DNA of 64,000 nt from the NCBI RefSeq assembly GCF_009933175.1, contig NZ_MAEJ01000015.1:82768-146767 (forward strand), given 5' to 3'. The stretch comes from Candidatus Enterococcus huntleyi. GTDB taxonomy: Bacteria > Bacillota > Bacilli > Lactobacillales > Enterococcaceae. The notes under the pieces were generated by a model. It did not search any database. It saw nothing but the letters and a program-made list of their open reading frames with translations, and was not told the origin of the DNA. This document shows, piece by piece, positions 38,046 through 47,599 of the stretch; position 1 is the first letter of the stretch, and the number at the start of each line of letters is the position of its first letter. A program made the position numbers and the translations under genes.

Positions 38046-38171
38046 ATGCTAAGTCTTTTTATGACCCTAATTATGGCTCTATTATTTGATCAATACGTCA
38101 TGAAATTAGTCAACTATGTAGGTGACACGCTTCAAAATAAATTCATCAAAGCAAAAGCAGAACCAAAATAA
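38046..38171 (+). CDS. Possible 41-aa hydrophobic peptide
   Basis: A small frame with a hydrophobic first half (LSLFMTLIMALLFDQYVMKL) and a charged, lysine-rich tail (NKFIKAKAEPK). TATACT near 38001 could be a -10. A strong hairpin closes it 18 bp downstream. The layout (tiny membrane peptide plus strong bidirectional terminator) resembles type I toxin genes, but it lacks Fst motifs and a clear RBS before the ATG. The rest of 37614-38277 is AT-rich and empty. Confidence 0.35.
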   Translation: MLSLFMTLIMALLFDQYVMKLVNYVGDTLQNKFIKAKAEPK

Positions 38172-38188
38172 ATAAATCTATCAGATGA

Positions 38189-38247
38189 CAACAAACTAGC
38201 AAGTAGACTCTATTCAAACGAATAGAATTTACTTGCTAGTTTGTTTA
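38189..38247. terminator. Strong bidirectional terminator between small peptide and metallophosphoesterase
   Basis: ACAAACTAGCAAGTA and TACTTGCTAGTTTGT arms with an inner CTATTC/GAATAG stem, T tract on the plus strand. Confidence 0.85.
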
Positions 38248-38277
38248 TACAGTCTGATCTTAGTGACTGAGCCTTAC

Positions 38278-39966
38278 TCAAATCAGGCTCATCAAATCAA
38301 ACCCCGTATTCATATCAGAATAGATTGAACACACGACAAAGCGTTCACGCCCAGCAAATTCAGTCAGCTTATAGCGACCAAAAGCGGCTGGAATTGGGTG
38401 GTGTCCATGAACCGCTCCGATAATATTAAATTCTTCAAATAATTGTCTGATTGCTGGTTCAGAGCAGTCATACTCTTTGCTGTAAGATTGACTACGTGGC
38501 GATAAGCGACTCAACTCATTAAACAACGGGGCATTAGAAACGATGACAGTTGGGATTTCGCGGTCTTCTGAGAGTTGCTTCGTCAAAGTTGCCAAGATGA
38601 AACGCTGAAGCCTCTTCTTTCGTTGAACCAAAGCCACTGGGATTGTTAACCCTATATAACGAATCCCGTCATGAATGACACTACTATTATTTAACACAGT
38701 CATTTTAGGAAAACGTGCTTGAATTTCCTTTTGAACAACTCGATAAAACGGATGATCGCCAATTGGTAAGAGCGGCCAAGCATCGCTTGGATTTTCTCTA
38801 ATCAGCTGGAACCATTTCGTATTTTTAAATGGTTGCCACTTAGCCCATTCTTCACTCGTTGTATCCGAATTTTCTGGCAGAACTGCTGCAAGCTCATGAT
38901 TTCCTATGACATAGATTCCCTTGATCACCTGATTAGTGACCCTTGAATCCATCACATTGCCAGCCAAAATATTATAGTGCTTATTACTAAAGGGAAATTT
39001 CCCATCTCTTATATGCAAATCAGAGACGACATTAACTAAGTTGTCATTTTCAGTCGGCAAGACATTCTCGAAATACTGCGTCAGTTCTTGTGGCGCAACA
39101 CTATGTGCCACATAGTTTTTACGAACATCTGAAAGCTCTTTACCAAACTCTGAACGTAATAATGGTTGATTATTGGTAGCCATCAGCTGTGTATTCTGCA
39201 TTAGAGACTGCTCGATTGGCTGTTTAACCTCCACAGGTAACGTATTCAGCGCAGGCGTAATATCAGAATCAAACATTAGCTGCTGCTCTTTGTCTGCTAG
39301 AGCAAACTCCGGCGAAAGGTTTTCTAATACACCGATATTTCTCCCATCTGTCGTCAAAGGGAATGATTGGGTCAGTTGAACAACAAATTTTAGGTATTCA
39401 GAAAGATAACCAGCTATTCCCGTCTTGGCATTTTCACTAAACAGAAATTTCCCAGCTAAATTGGCAGAAAGCGGTCCAGTATCATCATGTTGTAATAACC
39501 GTCCCACCACTTGAATCTCTAATAACGGATTTTGTAAAATCGCTTGATAAGCTTGAGCAACTTCAGGTGATTTTTTATCTACCCGTTTATTTGTTAATTG
39601 AAAGATACTCAATGCCAAATACTGCTCAACATTGGTTTGATGGCGCTCTAAATACTCGCGAACTTCCTCAGGATGTAAGAGGTACTGAATAGCTGCTCGC
39701 TGCAAATAGTTTCTCCCTGTATCATAGGGAATTGCCGAATAGACAAGGTTCCCGATAGACGAGACTTCCAACGTATTTTCTCTCGTGTTATAGGTCAACT
39801 GGAAGTAATTGTTTTTAAAAACGGTTTTGTTCACCGGTCGACGCTTATTTTCTGGATATAATTCAAATCGCTGAGTCAAAGCTACAGGTAATGAGGTCTC
39901 AGCTTGGGTTTGTAAATGAACTTGCTCTTTTTTAACAAGCTCTTTCTCAGCTTTTTTCATTGCCAT
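38278..39966 (-). CDS. Metallophosphoesterase-like protein with altered metal ligands
   Basis: A 562-aa protein. Residues about 1-300 are uncharacterised and helical; about 305-560 resemble a calcineurin-like phosphoesterase: VVSDLHIRDG, LAGNVMDS, YVIGNHEL, VIVSNAPL and VHGHHP. The usual GD of motif II is GN, the usual TH near the end is SN, and the final GHxH is GHHP. Several metal ligands therefore appear changed. Start at 39966 with GAGGGGG upstream. Not a class III fructose bisphosphatase: it is shorter and lacks that family's ends. Confidence 0.65.
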   Translation of the reverse strand: MAMKKAEKELVKKEQVHLQTQAETSLPVALTQRFELYPENKRRPVNKTVFKNNYFQLTYNTRENTLEVSSIGNLVYSAIPYDTGRNYLQRAAIQYLLHPEEVREYLERHQTNVEQYLALSIFQLTNKRVDKKSPEVAQAYQAILQNPLLEIQVVGRLLQHDDTGPLSANLAGKFLFSENAKTGIAGYLSEYLKFVVQLTQSFPLTTDGRNIGVLENLSPEFALADKEQQLMFDSDITPALNTLPVEVKQPIEQSLMQNTQLMATNNQPLLRSEFGKELSDVRKNYVAHSVAPQELTQYFENVLPTENDNLVNVVSDLHIRDGKFPFSNKHYNILAGNVMDSRVTNQVIKGIYVIGNHELAAVLPENSDTTSEEWAKWQPFKNTKWFQLIRENPSDAWPLLPIGDHPFYRVVQKEIQARFPKMTVLNNSSVIHDGIRYIGLTIPVALVQRKKRLQRFILATLTKQLSEDREIPTVIVSNAPLFNELSRLSPRSQSYSKEYDCSEPAIRQLFEEFNIIGAVHGHHPIPAAFGRYKLTEFAGRERFVVCSIYSDMNTGFDLMSLI

Positions 39967-40100
39967 CCATGCCCCCTCATTTCTTAATTATGATATAGCT
40001 TCTTTCCTTTGATTAATTATAGCATTTCTTCACCGCTCCATACTGAATAAACACATAAAAAACTCAGCACTTATCAGAGGCTTAATCTTTAGCTTCATTC

Positions 40101-40147
40101 AAATAGGCTAGCACTAAAAATATTCTTCTAGCGCTAGCCTATTTTTA
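40101..40147. terminator. Hairpin in the gap upstream of the metallophosphoesterase gene
   Basis: AAATAGGCTAGC and GCTAGCCTATTT arms with flanking T/A tracts. Its gene is not obvious; possibly a second terminator for the yebC transcript. Confidence 0.6.
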
Positions 40148-40210
40148 AGAACTTTTTGATATGATTCATAAATCATGCAGGTTACACGACTGCTCTATGC
40201 CTTTATTCGC

Positions 40211-40260
40211 CAAAAAAAGAGAGGCAAAAAGAAGTGGTTCGATTCCGCCCCCTTTTTGCC
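40211..40260 (-). terminator. yebC terminator
   Basis: GGCAAAAAG (40223-40231) pairs with CTTTTTGCC (40252-40260); a T-rich run follows on the minus strand. Confidence 0.75.
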
Positions 40261-40317
40261 CCCTATTTACTTTTTTATCATTCGGCACTCATTATAAATG
40301 CTGACAGATTAGTATTT

Positions 40318-41034
40318 TTAGTCTAAATCAACATTATGGAAAATTTGTTGGACATCTTCTAAATCTTCTAATACATCCAGCATTTTTTCGAATTTTTGTA
40401 AATCATCGCCTTCTAAAGTCACTTCGTTTTGAGCAATCATTTGGATTTCAGCAACTGAAAATTCTTCAATCCCTTTTTCTTTTAACGCTACTTGAATTGC
40501 GTTAAAATCTTCAGGTTCGCCATACACGATTAACTGACCTTCTTCATCTAAAATATCACGCACATCGATATCTTTGTCCATTAAATATTCTAGTAGTTCA
40601 TCAGCATCATCGCCAGCGAATCCAAAAATAGTAGTGTTATCAAACATATAAGAAACAGCACCACTAACGCCCATATTTCCGCCATTTTTACCAAAAGCGG
40701 CACGAACATCAGCTGCTGTCCGATTGACATTGTTGGTTAAAGTATCGACGATTACCATTGAGCCATTTGGTCCAAATCCTTCATAACGTAATTCAGAATA
40801 CTGCTCATCGCCAGAACCCTTCGCTTTCTCGATGGCCCGATCAATGATATGTTTCGGTACATTATATGTTTTTGCACGTTCAATAACAAAACGCAATTTT
40901 TGATTCGCGTGTGGATCAGGATCACCAGATTTTGCTGCTGCATAAATTTCAATTCCAAATTTTGCATAAATCCGGCTATTATTTGCATCTTTTGCGGTTT
41001 TTTTCGCTACAATATTTGCCCATTTACGACCCAT
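40318..41034 (-). CDS. YebC/PmpR family transcriptional regulator
   Basis: A 238-aa YebC-family protein. The N-terminal [20 protein letters not shown] and [24 protein letters not shown] block, then [20 protein letters not shown], are family hallmarks; the acidic C-terminal domain is complete. YebC proteins act as DNA-binding regulators and, as shown recently for some, relieve ribosome stalling at proline stretches. Monocistronic. Confidence 0.94.
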   Translation of the reverse strand: MGRKWANIVAKKTAKDANNSRIYAKFGIEIYAAAKSGDPDPHANQKLRFVIERAKTYNVPKHIIDRAIEKAKGSGDEQYSELRYEGFGPNGSMVIVDTLTNNVNRTAADVRAAFGKNGGNMGVSGAVSYMFDNTTIFGFAGDDADELLEYLMDKDIDVRDILDEEGQLIVYGEPEDFNAIQVALKEKGIEEFSVAEIQMIAQNEVTLEGDDLQKFEKMLDVLEDLEDVQQIFHNVDLD

Positions 41035-41165
41035 AATATCACGTCACTTTCTTTTTATCTGTAATTTTTATAATCTAAAACGTCCTGTATTATTATACTT
41101 GTGAAAAGAGATTCTGTGAAGCTTTTTTTCATAAAGCTAGCATATATTTTTCCAGATATTATCTC

Positions 41166-41963
41166 CTACTTTTTTCTAGCAGATAATAATAGCATCATTG
41201 GTCGTCTTAATTCTTCTTTCATCCCAGGTAAATCTAACATGCTAGGATCTGGTGTCGCCTCTACCAATTCTACTAATTCGAAGCCATTGTGCAATAAGTC
41301 ATTCACATAACTCGTCAATGTTCTATGGTATTTAGTCACTACTGAGCCTAGAAAATTAGTTTTTCTCAATCCTTCATCAAAATAATCATCGACTGGCCAT
41401 GCAATAATTTCTCCCGCTTCATCATATAACCATTCTTCTGTCCCTTCAGCCGTGAATATAGGATGCTCTACCGAAAAGACAAAGTAGCCTTGTTCCGATA
41501 ATAATCGATGAACTTTTTGGACAATTTCTTCAAAGGAAGCAACATAATGTAACGCTAAAGAACTGATTACACAGTCAAAGGTTTCTAATTCAGCTAACTT
41601 ATCAATCTCTTCCATCTTCATCAATCGGTAATCAATCACACCGCGATTTACACTGGCTTTTCTAGCTCTGTCTTGTCCAGTTTTTTGTTCAATTCCAGCA
41701 TTAATTGACTGTTCCGTCAACTCTTTGGCTTTCGCAAGCATTCGTGCAGAAACATCAATTCCGACTACTTTTGCAGCTCCTTTCTCTAAGGCATAGCGAC
41801 AATGCCAACCATACCCACATCCTAAATCAAGGACACGCTTGCCTTTAATATTAGGCAACATTCTTTTCAACTGATGCCACTCACCTGCACCCTTTAGCCC
41901 TTTTTTTGAGCGATCCATCTGCGCATATTTTTTGAAGAATTCTAAATTATCATACTCATTCAT
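41166..41963 (-). CDS. SAM-dependent class I methyltransferase
   Basis: A 265-aa methyltransferase with SAM motif I VLDLGCGYGWHCR (about 42-54) and GIDVSARML. CVISSLALHYV is the motif II region. The substrate is unknown. It overlaps the end of tmcAL by 8 bp, so they are co-translated; start at 41963 uses AGGTGAG within the tmcAL end. Confidence 0.87.
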   Translation of the reverse strand: MNEYDNLEFFKKYAQMDRSKKGLKGAGEWHQLKRMLPNIKGKRVLDLGCGYGWHCRYALEKGAAKVVGIDVSARMLAKAKELTEQSINAGIEQKTGQDRARKASVNRGVIDYRLMKMEEIDKLAELETFDCVISSLALHYVASFEEIVQKVHRLLSEQGYFVFSVEHPIFTAEGTEEWLYDEAGEIIAWPVDDYFDEGLRKTNFLGSVVTKYHRTLTSYVNDLLHNGFELVELVEATPDPSMLDLPGMKEELRRPMMLLLSARKK

Positions 41964-43134
41964 CTTTCTCACCTGCCACTCTCAATGGAAACCGACCAAA
42001 ATTTTGCTCTTCCTTATTGATACCCATCTGATAAATTTTATCGCTTCGAATCAGCAGCGGATACTGTTCTTCTTGATTCTTTCCAATCTTTGAGACAAGT
42101 GGTATCTTCAAGCTTTTCTTTTTCTCTTTAAGATAGTCCTGCCCCTTTTTTGTAAATCCTAGCACATGAAGATAGGGATTCTGCCAGTGGTACTCAATTT
42201 CTGCTGCTTTAATATTTAACAAAATATAACAAGCCAAACGTTGTAATCTGGTTTGCGTATAACGTTTACTTTTAACTAAATCAATAAATTGCTCAAAATT
42301 TTCGGCAACAACTGCTGCTTTTTTTAAGCGATATTCTAAACCCTCTGTCATTTGATAAACTTGTCTTAATTCTTCAATCTCCGTTGAAAGAATCTTGTAA
42401 CGCAAATAGGGCCAGTAATCTGCCCATGTCGATGCATGCTGAGCAAATAAATCAATTTGCGTCTGCCTAGGAACATAATTATTCGTCTCTTTGTTTTCAA
42501 TTTTGGCTTTTCTAATAGCCGTGGCACTAGCTATTTTTTCTGATGAGAATTGAGACTCATGGTACTCCGCACCTTCTCTACGAATCGGATAAATCGTCAT
42601 TGGTGTGTTATATAATGCATTCTCTTTGGCATAGCTTAATCCTAAAATGTGATTTGGTGAGGAAAAATCCAATGCCATGTCAGGATAGATCGTCTGAAAC
42701 ACTTCCGTCATTTTCTGCGCATAGGATAAAGAAGTCTCCTTCAAAGACTGAAATGTCTGTTCAATTTCTGCTGGATTTTCTTTTACAAACAAGCCAAAAG
42801 CTTCATAGTCAAAAGAAGCTGTACTATCTGTACCAAAACAGAGACTCTCACAAGCTAATTCTTGTAAGATCTGAATCGCTCCTTTAGCAAAATAATCCGC
42901 AGACTGGACCGCCCATTCTACAGGCAACTCAATCACTAAGTCGGCGCCATTTTGTAAAGCTTCATTAGCTCTGAGCCATTTATCAAAAATAGCCGGTTCT
43001 CCCCGCTGCAAAAAATTCCCACTCATGACAGCAATTATAATATCAGCCTGACTAACTTCTCGTGCTTTCTTAAGATGGTACAAATGACCATTGTGAAACG
43101 GGTTGTATTCAACCACTACGCCACAAGCTTGCAT
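41956..43134 (-). CDS. tmcAL: tRNA(Met) cytidine acetate ligase TmcAL (YlbM)
   Basis: A 392-aa YlbM/TmcAL protein that makes N4-acetylcytidine at the wobble position of elongator tRNA-Met using acetate and ATP. Nucleotidyl-transferase motif VVEYNPFHNGHLYHL (7-21), MSGNFLQRGEPAIFDKW and IYPIRREGAEYH are all family blocks. Start at 43134 with AAAGGAG upstream. Last but one in the yqeG-to-tmcAL block. Confidence 0.94.
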   Translation of the reverse strand: MQACGVVVEYNPFHNGHLYHLKKAREVSQADIIIAVMSGNFLQRGEPAIFDKWLRANEALQNGADLVIELPVEWAVQSADYFAKGAIQILQELACESLCFGTDSTASFDYEAFGLFVKENPAEIEQTFQSLKETSLSYAQKMTEVFQTIYPDMALDFSSPNHILGLSYAKENALYNTPMTIYPIRREGAEYHESQFSSEKIASATAIRKAKIENKETNNYVPRQTQIDLFAQHASTWADYWPYLRYKILSTEIEELRQVYQMTEGLEYRLKKAAVVAENFEQFIDLVKSKRYTQTRLQRLACYILLNIKAAEIEYHWQNPYLHVLGFTKKGQDYLKEKKKSLKIPLVSKIGKNQEEQYPLLIRSDKIYQMGINKEEQNFGRFPLRVAGEKDE

Positions 43135-43263
43135 AGAGCCACTCCTTTCTTTTACAATCGCTCGCATCATGAAATATTAATTATTCATTTCCACTTATTT
43201 AAATAACAAAAAAGATTGAGACAGCCACTAAAGGCACTGTCCCAACCTTTGAATGGCAGGTTA

Positions 43264-44001
43264 TTATTTTTGGCAAACAAAGAACCAACGCTGACTCGTA
43301 TCAGTCGGTGCCTCATCGGTATAATCAGCATACGTTTTGACTTGACTAAAGCCCGCACTTTCCAACATTGTGAGATAATTTTCCATTGTATAGGTTCTTT
43401 CTTGATGCAGTTCATCCTCACGTAAGAAATGACCAGCTTCATCAGGATCCTCAATAAAAAATGTCAAAAAATGTTCAATACTATGCTCTTTTTTCCCAGG
43501 ATAACTATCCCACAGAAAAGCAAAGTTATCCGTTTGATAATGATAACTATACTCTGGAAAGACTGTATCTACTTGATAAACAGAATGCACATCAAAAATG
43601 AAAGTCCCCTCGTCTGTTAGGGCTTGATAGACTTCATCAAAAACTTGTTGAACCTCTTGTCTATTTGACATGTAGCATAACGAATCTGAAAAACAAGTGA
43701 TTGCTTCATATTGCCCAACTTCAGATAAGTCCAACATATTTCCTTGGACAAACTGAACGTCAACCTCTTCTTCGACTGCTCGATTACTGGCAATCATCAA
43801 CATCTCTTCTGACAAATCTAAACCTGTCACCTGATAGCCATCCTTAGCAAAAGCCACTGCTAAAGCACCCGTTCCGCAAGCAAGTTCGAAGACTTCCTTG
43901 GTAGTTTCAGGAAAGTGGCGCTTAGAAAAAGCGAGCCACTGCTCATACAGATTGCTATCCATGACCTCATCATAAACAAATGCAAAGGTTTCGTAAGCCA
44001 T
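43264..44001 (-). CDS. YqeM-like SAM-dependent methyltransferase
   Basis: A 245-aa class I methyltransferase. Motif I VFELACGTGALAVAFA (about 38-53), then GLDLSEEMLMIA, and the YETFAFVYDEVMD start, as in B. subtilis YqeM. Start at 44001, overlapping nothing and one base past the rsfS stop. Its conserved position behind rsfS suggests a ribosome- or tRNA-linked role that is not established. A weak hairpin lies downstream at about 43210-43255. Confidence 0.88.
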   Translation of the reverse strand: MAYETFAFVYDEVMDSNLYEQWLAFSKRHFPETTKEVFELACGTGALAVAFAKDGYQVTGLDLSEEMLMIASNRAVEEEVDVQFVQGNMLDLSEVGQYEAITCFSDSLCYMSNRQEVQQVFDEVYQALTDEGTFIFDVHSVYQVDTVFPEYSYHYQTDNFAFLWDSYPGKKEHSIEHFLTFFIEDPDEAGHFLREDELHQERTYTMENYLTMLESAGFSQVKTYADYTDEAPTDTSQRWFFVCQK

Positions 44002-44002
44002 A

Positions 44003-44341
44003 TTAGCTAACCCACTCGTTGATACTAACCAATGGTGCATCTGACCATAATTTTTCTAAGTTATAGAAGCTACGTTCTGAATTGTGGAAGACATGAACAA
44101 TCACGTCACCTAGATCGATTAGGACCCATTTGCCGCCGTCTTTTCCCTCAACCCGTTTCACTTCAACTTGTTGTTGTTCTTCTTGATCAATTACTTCTTC
44201 AACGATTGCATTGATTTGACGTTCACTATTTCCCGAGCAGATGATAAAATAATCTGCTAATAAAGAAATCTCTCTTACGTCTAAAACCATAATGTCCTCA
44301 GCACGCTTTGAATCAGCTGCTTTTACTGCAATCTCTAACAT
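44003..44341 (-). CDS. rsfS: Ribosome silencing factor RsfS
   Basis: A 112-aa RsfS/Iojap-family protein that binds L14 and blocks subunit joining. The motif DYFIICSGNSERQINAIVEE (about 31-50) and KWVLIDLGDVIVHVFH are diagnostic. Stop of rsfS is directly before the start of the next methyltransferase. Confidence 0.95.
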   Translation of the reverse strand: MLEIAVKAADSKRAEDIMVLDVREISLLADYFIICSGNSERQINAIVEEVIDQEEQQQVEVKRVEGKDGGKWVLIDLGDVIVHVFHNSERSFYNLEKLWSDAPLVSINEWVS

Positions 44342-44386
44342 TTGTTGACTATCTATGATAATTCCCTCCTTGATTTAGACGGTAAC

Positions 44387-44971
44387 TTATTTAGCTACCC
44401 AGTAGTTATATGTTTCGATTGTTTTTGGATAAATCTGTTGTTCTTGTGCTAATAAATGTGCTAGCGTATGCTTCGTTTCAAACGCAACTGCCTCATCTAA
44501 ATCAATTAACGCCAGTTCACGTGCTTCTTTGACCCCTGGAAATGAGCGCCCGGGTTCGATGTAATCTGCTACATAGATAATTTTATCTAATAAACTCATC
44601 TCGGCAGCACCCGTCGTATGCAGACGAATCGCTGATAAAATCTCTTCATCCATAATTCCCAGCTCGCGAGAAACGAAATCAGCTCCCACCAGTCCATGCC
44701 AAATTGCGTTGCCGTAATTCAGCAGTTCTTTGTCATAGCCATCGCGTTTGATGACCATAATAAATTCGTCATCCGGTCGCTCTTTAGCATAATCATGGGT
44801 TAAGGCAGCGACACTGGCTTTTTCAGGCGAAGCGCCATATTTTTCAGCCAAAGCAATCGCTGTTTCTTCCACACCTAGAACATGTTTAAAACGGCGTTCA
44901 CTCATGCGCATCTGCACTTTTTGCATTAATTCTTCCCGCGCATAAGGTGTATAAGCTTCACTATAATTCAT
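44387..44971 (-). CDS. yqeK: YqeK family HD-domain phosphohydrolase
   Basis: A 194-aa HD protein of the YqeK family, shown elsewhere to be a symmetrical Ap4A hydrolase. The metal-binding H...HD is in ALTHDYAKERP, and later HGLVGADF and RLHTTG. Start at 44971 with AAGGAG upstream, overlapping nadD by 11 bp. Confidence 0.93.
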   Translation of the reverse strand: MNYSEAYTPYAREELMQKVQMRMSERRFKHVLGVEETAIALAEKYGASPEKASVAALTHDYAKERPDDEFIMVIKRDGYDKELLNYGNAIWHGLVGADFVSRELGIMDEEILSAIRLHTTGAAEMSLLDKIIYVADYIEPGRSFPGVKEARELALIDLDEAVAFETKHTLAHLLAQEQQIYPKTIETYNYWVAK

Positions 44972-45608
44972 CAAGATACAACTCCTTCTCTTGAATATAG
45001 TCACGCACTTTATCAGGAACTAGATAACGAATGCTACAGCCACTCGTCACTTTTTTTCGAATCATCGATGAGCTTAAATCACTCTCAGGCACATCTACCC
45101 AAATAATTGGATAAGGTGTTTCTGTGCCGTAGTCCAAGCGTTTAATCCCAACAAAATTCACCAGCTCGACTAATTCTTCAATCCGATGCCATTTTGGCAG
45201 ATATTCCACCATGTCGCCACCAATAATAAAATAATAATCTGTCTCTGGATTTTTTTCTTTCAACGCTTTCATCGTTTCATACGTGTAGCTCTTGCCTTTT
45301 CGCTCAAGCTCCAACGTTTCAATCGCCAATAAAGGATTATCCTCAACGGCAAGTTCTAGCATTGCCAAACGATGTTCAGCTGCAATCGTTTTTTTCTCAT
45401 CAACATGGGGGGGTAAGAATGAAGGCATTAGATAGACTTTATCCAACCCTAAACTTTGCCCCACTTGATCAGCAATCATTAAATGAGTCCAATGGACAGG
45501 ATTAAAATTCCCACCTAAAATACCGACTTGTTTTCTAGCCGGCGTTCCGACTTCTTCGGGCATTGTTAACACGGTCGTTCTATTCTCTGACTGTCTTTGT
45601 CTACTCAT
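44961..45608 (-). CDS. nadD: Nicotinate-nucleotide adenylyltransferase NadD
   Basis: A 215-aa NadD: NaMN + ATP -> NaAD in NAD synthesis. The nucleotide-binding GILGGNFNPVHWTHLMIA carries HWTH in place of the usual HxGH; related lactic bacteria also vary here. SSSMIRKKVTSGCSIRYLVP completes the C-terminal ISSTxIR motif. I start at 45608 with AAAGGTGG upstream; the longer frame runs over yhbY. Confidence 0.93.
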   Translation of the reverse strand: MSRQRQSENRTTVLTMPEEVGTPARKQVGILGGNFNPVHWTHLMIADQVGQSLGLDKVYLMPSFLPPHVDEKKTIAAEHRLAMLELAVEDNPLLAIETLELERKGKSYTYETMKALKEKNPETDYYFIIGGDMVEYLPKWHRIEELVELVNFVGIKRLDYGTETPYPIIWVDVPESDLSSSMIRKKVTSGCSIRYLVPDKVRDYIQEKELYLDEL

Positions 45609-45624
45609 GATCGCACCACCTTTT

Positions 45625-45936
45625 TTAAATCGCGTGGACTTCTTTAGAAATTTTTTGATATTTTTCTTTTTCTGAAGGTTTGTATAACACCAAGACACGT
45701 CCAATAATCTGAACGACTTGACAATGAATTTCATTTTCTAAGATTTCAGCAACCTCTTCGGCGACTTCATCTGTATTTTGTAGCAAGCTAATTTTGATTA
45801 ATTCACGCTTCATAAGCGCCTCGTCAATCTGAACCCACATCGCTTCATTCATGCCACCTTTACCTACTTGGAAAATAGGCTGCAAGTGATGTGCGCTACT
45901 TCGTAAAAATCTTTTTTGTTTTCCGCGTAATGCCAT
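45625..45936 (-). CDS. yhbY: YhbY/CRM-domain ribosome assembly RNA-binding protein
   Basis: A 103-aa CRM-domain protein. LRGKQKRFLRSSAHHLQPIF (3-22) and the GKGGMNEAM loop are family hallmarks. YhbY-type proteins associate with the pre-50S subunit. Between yqeH and nadD in the conserved order. Confidence 0.94.
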   Translation of the reverse strand: MALRGKQKRFLRSSAHHLQPIFQVGKGGMNEAMWVQIDEALMKRELIKISLLQNTDEVAEEVAEILENEIHCQVVQIIGRVLVLYKPSEKEKYQKISKEVHAI

Positions 45937-45951
45937 AGTTGTCCTTCTTTC

Positions 45952-47061
45952 TTAAATCAATGCCTTACGTCTGATTACATCGACACCTTTTGGCGCCCAT
46001 CCAGCAACAACTCCCGGACTCGTAACTGTAATCCAACCTAAACCAGCAAAAACTATATCTGTTTTTTCTTTTATTGAAAACTCGAAACGAATCAATTCAG
46101 GGAAATCAGCGACTTCATCAACCCGTGGTGGTTGAATTAGGCCACCCACATGCTTCGCATAAAAAGCATCAGCATTCTCAAGTTTTGTCCGATGTGGCTC
46201 AATATCATTCGATACATAAGCGATAAATGAACTTTTATCCCCTTGAATAAAGTCAAAGCGAGCCAATCCACCTAAGAAAAGAGTTTGACCAGCATTTAAT
46301 TGATAAATTTTTGGTTTAATCTCTTTTGTCGGTGCAATAATACGTAAATCTTTTTTACCTAAATAATGAGCCATTTGATGACGATGAATAATTCCTGGTG
46401 TGTCGATTAGGAAATGACCATCATCTAGTGGAATCTCAATCTTATCCAGGGTTGTCCCAGGAAACTGAGAGGTCGTGATTAAATCTTGAACACCAGCTGT
46501 CTGTTTGATAATCTGATTAATTAAGGTAGATTTCCCAACATTCGTCACGCCAACAACATAGACATTGCGGCCTTCACGATATTTTTCAATCATTGCTAAC
46601 AAATCTTCCATCTCACTGGCTTTTTTGGCACTCGTCAATAAGACATCGACGGGGCGTAAACCTGCTTCATGTGCTCGTTCGACCATCCACTGCTTCATTT
46701 TAGATTTCTTTAATGATTTAGGTAAGATATCGACTTTATTTCCTACGAGTAACACAGGATTATTACCGACAAAGCGGTGTAATCCAGGAATCAATGAACC
46801 ATTAAAATCAAAAATATCAACGACGTTAACAATCAACGCCTCTTCTTGGCCTAAACTGTTCAACAATCGTAGAAAATCATCATCCGTTAAATGAACGTCT
46901 TGGATATCATTATAGTGTCTTAAACGAAAACAACGTTGGCAATAAACTTCGCCCGACTCTAGTCCTTTCTCCAATGCGCCATTCGGTGTATAACCTAATT
47001 TTCCAGGTATTTCAGTTTGAATCTCAGCTCCACAGCCGATACAATGAATTGCTTCTGTCAT
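45952..47061 (-). CDS. yqeH: Circularly permuted GTPase YqeH
   Basis: A 369-aa ribosome biogenesis GTPase needed for 30S assembly. An N-terminal zinc finger (CIGC at 6-9 and CQRC about 37-40) precedes G motifs in permuted order: VGNKVDI (G4), then GVTNVGKSTL (G1) and DTPGI (G3). The start overlaps the yqeG stop by 4 bp. Confidence 0.95.
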   Translation of the reverse strand: MTEAIHCIGCGAEIQTEIPGKLGYTPNGALEKGLESGEVYCQRCFRLRHYNDIQDVHLTDDDFLRLLNSLGQEEALIVNVVDIFDFNGSLIPGLHRFVGNNPVLLVGNKVDILPKSLKKSKMKQWMVERAHEAGLRPVDVLLTSAKKASEMEDLLAMIEKYREGRNVYVVGVTNVGKSTLINQIIKQTAGVQDLITTSQFPGTTLDKIEIPLDDGHFLIDTPGIIHRHQMAHYLGKKDLRIIAPTKEIKPKIYQLNAGQTLFLGGLARFDFIQGDKSSFIAYVSNDIEPHRTKLENADAFYAKHVGGLIQPPRVDEVADFPELIRFEFSIKEKTDIVFAGLGWITVTSPGVVAGWAPKGVDVIRRKALI

Positions 47062-47585
47062 TGAATTTCACCTCGCCATTTCATCTCAGGATGTTTTTTC
47101 AGTAATACACGCATAATCTTACGCTCAAAAAAGCGATTAATTCTAGTATTCCAACCATCTGTGTCGACAATCGGTCGGACCAGAATACTTCTTACGCCAG
47201 CGCTATTTGCGCCACGAATATCCGTCATAATTTGATCGCCAACCATGACGATTTCCTCATTAGACAGATTAAGTTTCTTTTGTGCTGCCTTAATTCCACG
47301 AGCAAAAGGTTTCAATGCGCGGGCCACATAATCAAGTTCAAATCGTTCAATCGCTCGTTCTACACGACTCGATTTATTATTTGAGACAACAACGACCGGT
47401 ATACCGGCGTTTTTCATTTCTAGGATCCAGTTCAATAGTTCTTCTGTTCCATCTGGGTTATTCCAGGCAATTAACGTATTATCCAAATCCGTCAAGACTG
47501 CTTTAATTCCCTTTTTTTTCAATTGTTCTGGTGTAATTTGGTAGATGGCCTCGACCATCCAAGTTGGTTTATAATTTGAAAACAT
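47058..47585 (-). CDS. yqeG: YqeG family HAD-IIIA phosphatase
   Basis: A 175-aa HAD-superfamily phosphatase. DLDNTLIAWN (DxDxT, about 31-40), VVVVSNNKSSR (motif II) and VMVGDQIMTDIRGAN (motif III). The ATG at 47585 has AAGGAG five bases upstream. First gene of the yqeG-yqeH-yhbY-nadD-yqeK-rsfS-yqeM-tmcAL block. Confidence 0.92.
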   Translation of the reverse strand: MFSNYKPTWMVEAIYQITPEQLKKKGIKAVLTDLDNTLIAWNNPDGTEELLNWILEMKNAGIPVVVVSNNKSSRVERAIERFELDYVARALKPFARGIKAAQKKLNLSNEEIVMVGDQIMTDIRGANSAGVRSILVRPIVDTDGWNTRINRFFERKIMRVLLKKHPEMKWRGEIQ

Positions 47586-47599
47586 AGCGTCTCCTTGAG

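Noticed and set aside
38046..38171. Fst-type toxin
   Set aside because: The conserved Pro and Val-Gly-Val-Leu region of Fst/Ldr peptides is missing; only the general layout is similar.
38278..39966. Class III fructose-1,6-bisphosphatase
   Set aside because: The phosphoesterase core and lengths superficially fit, but the protein is ~80-100 residues short and lacks that family's conserved ends and metal ligands.
43185..43454. 90-codon frame inside the end of yqeM
   Set aside because: Out-of-frame shadow; its residues are basic and low-complexity and it lacks an RBS.
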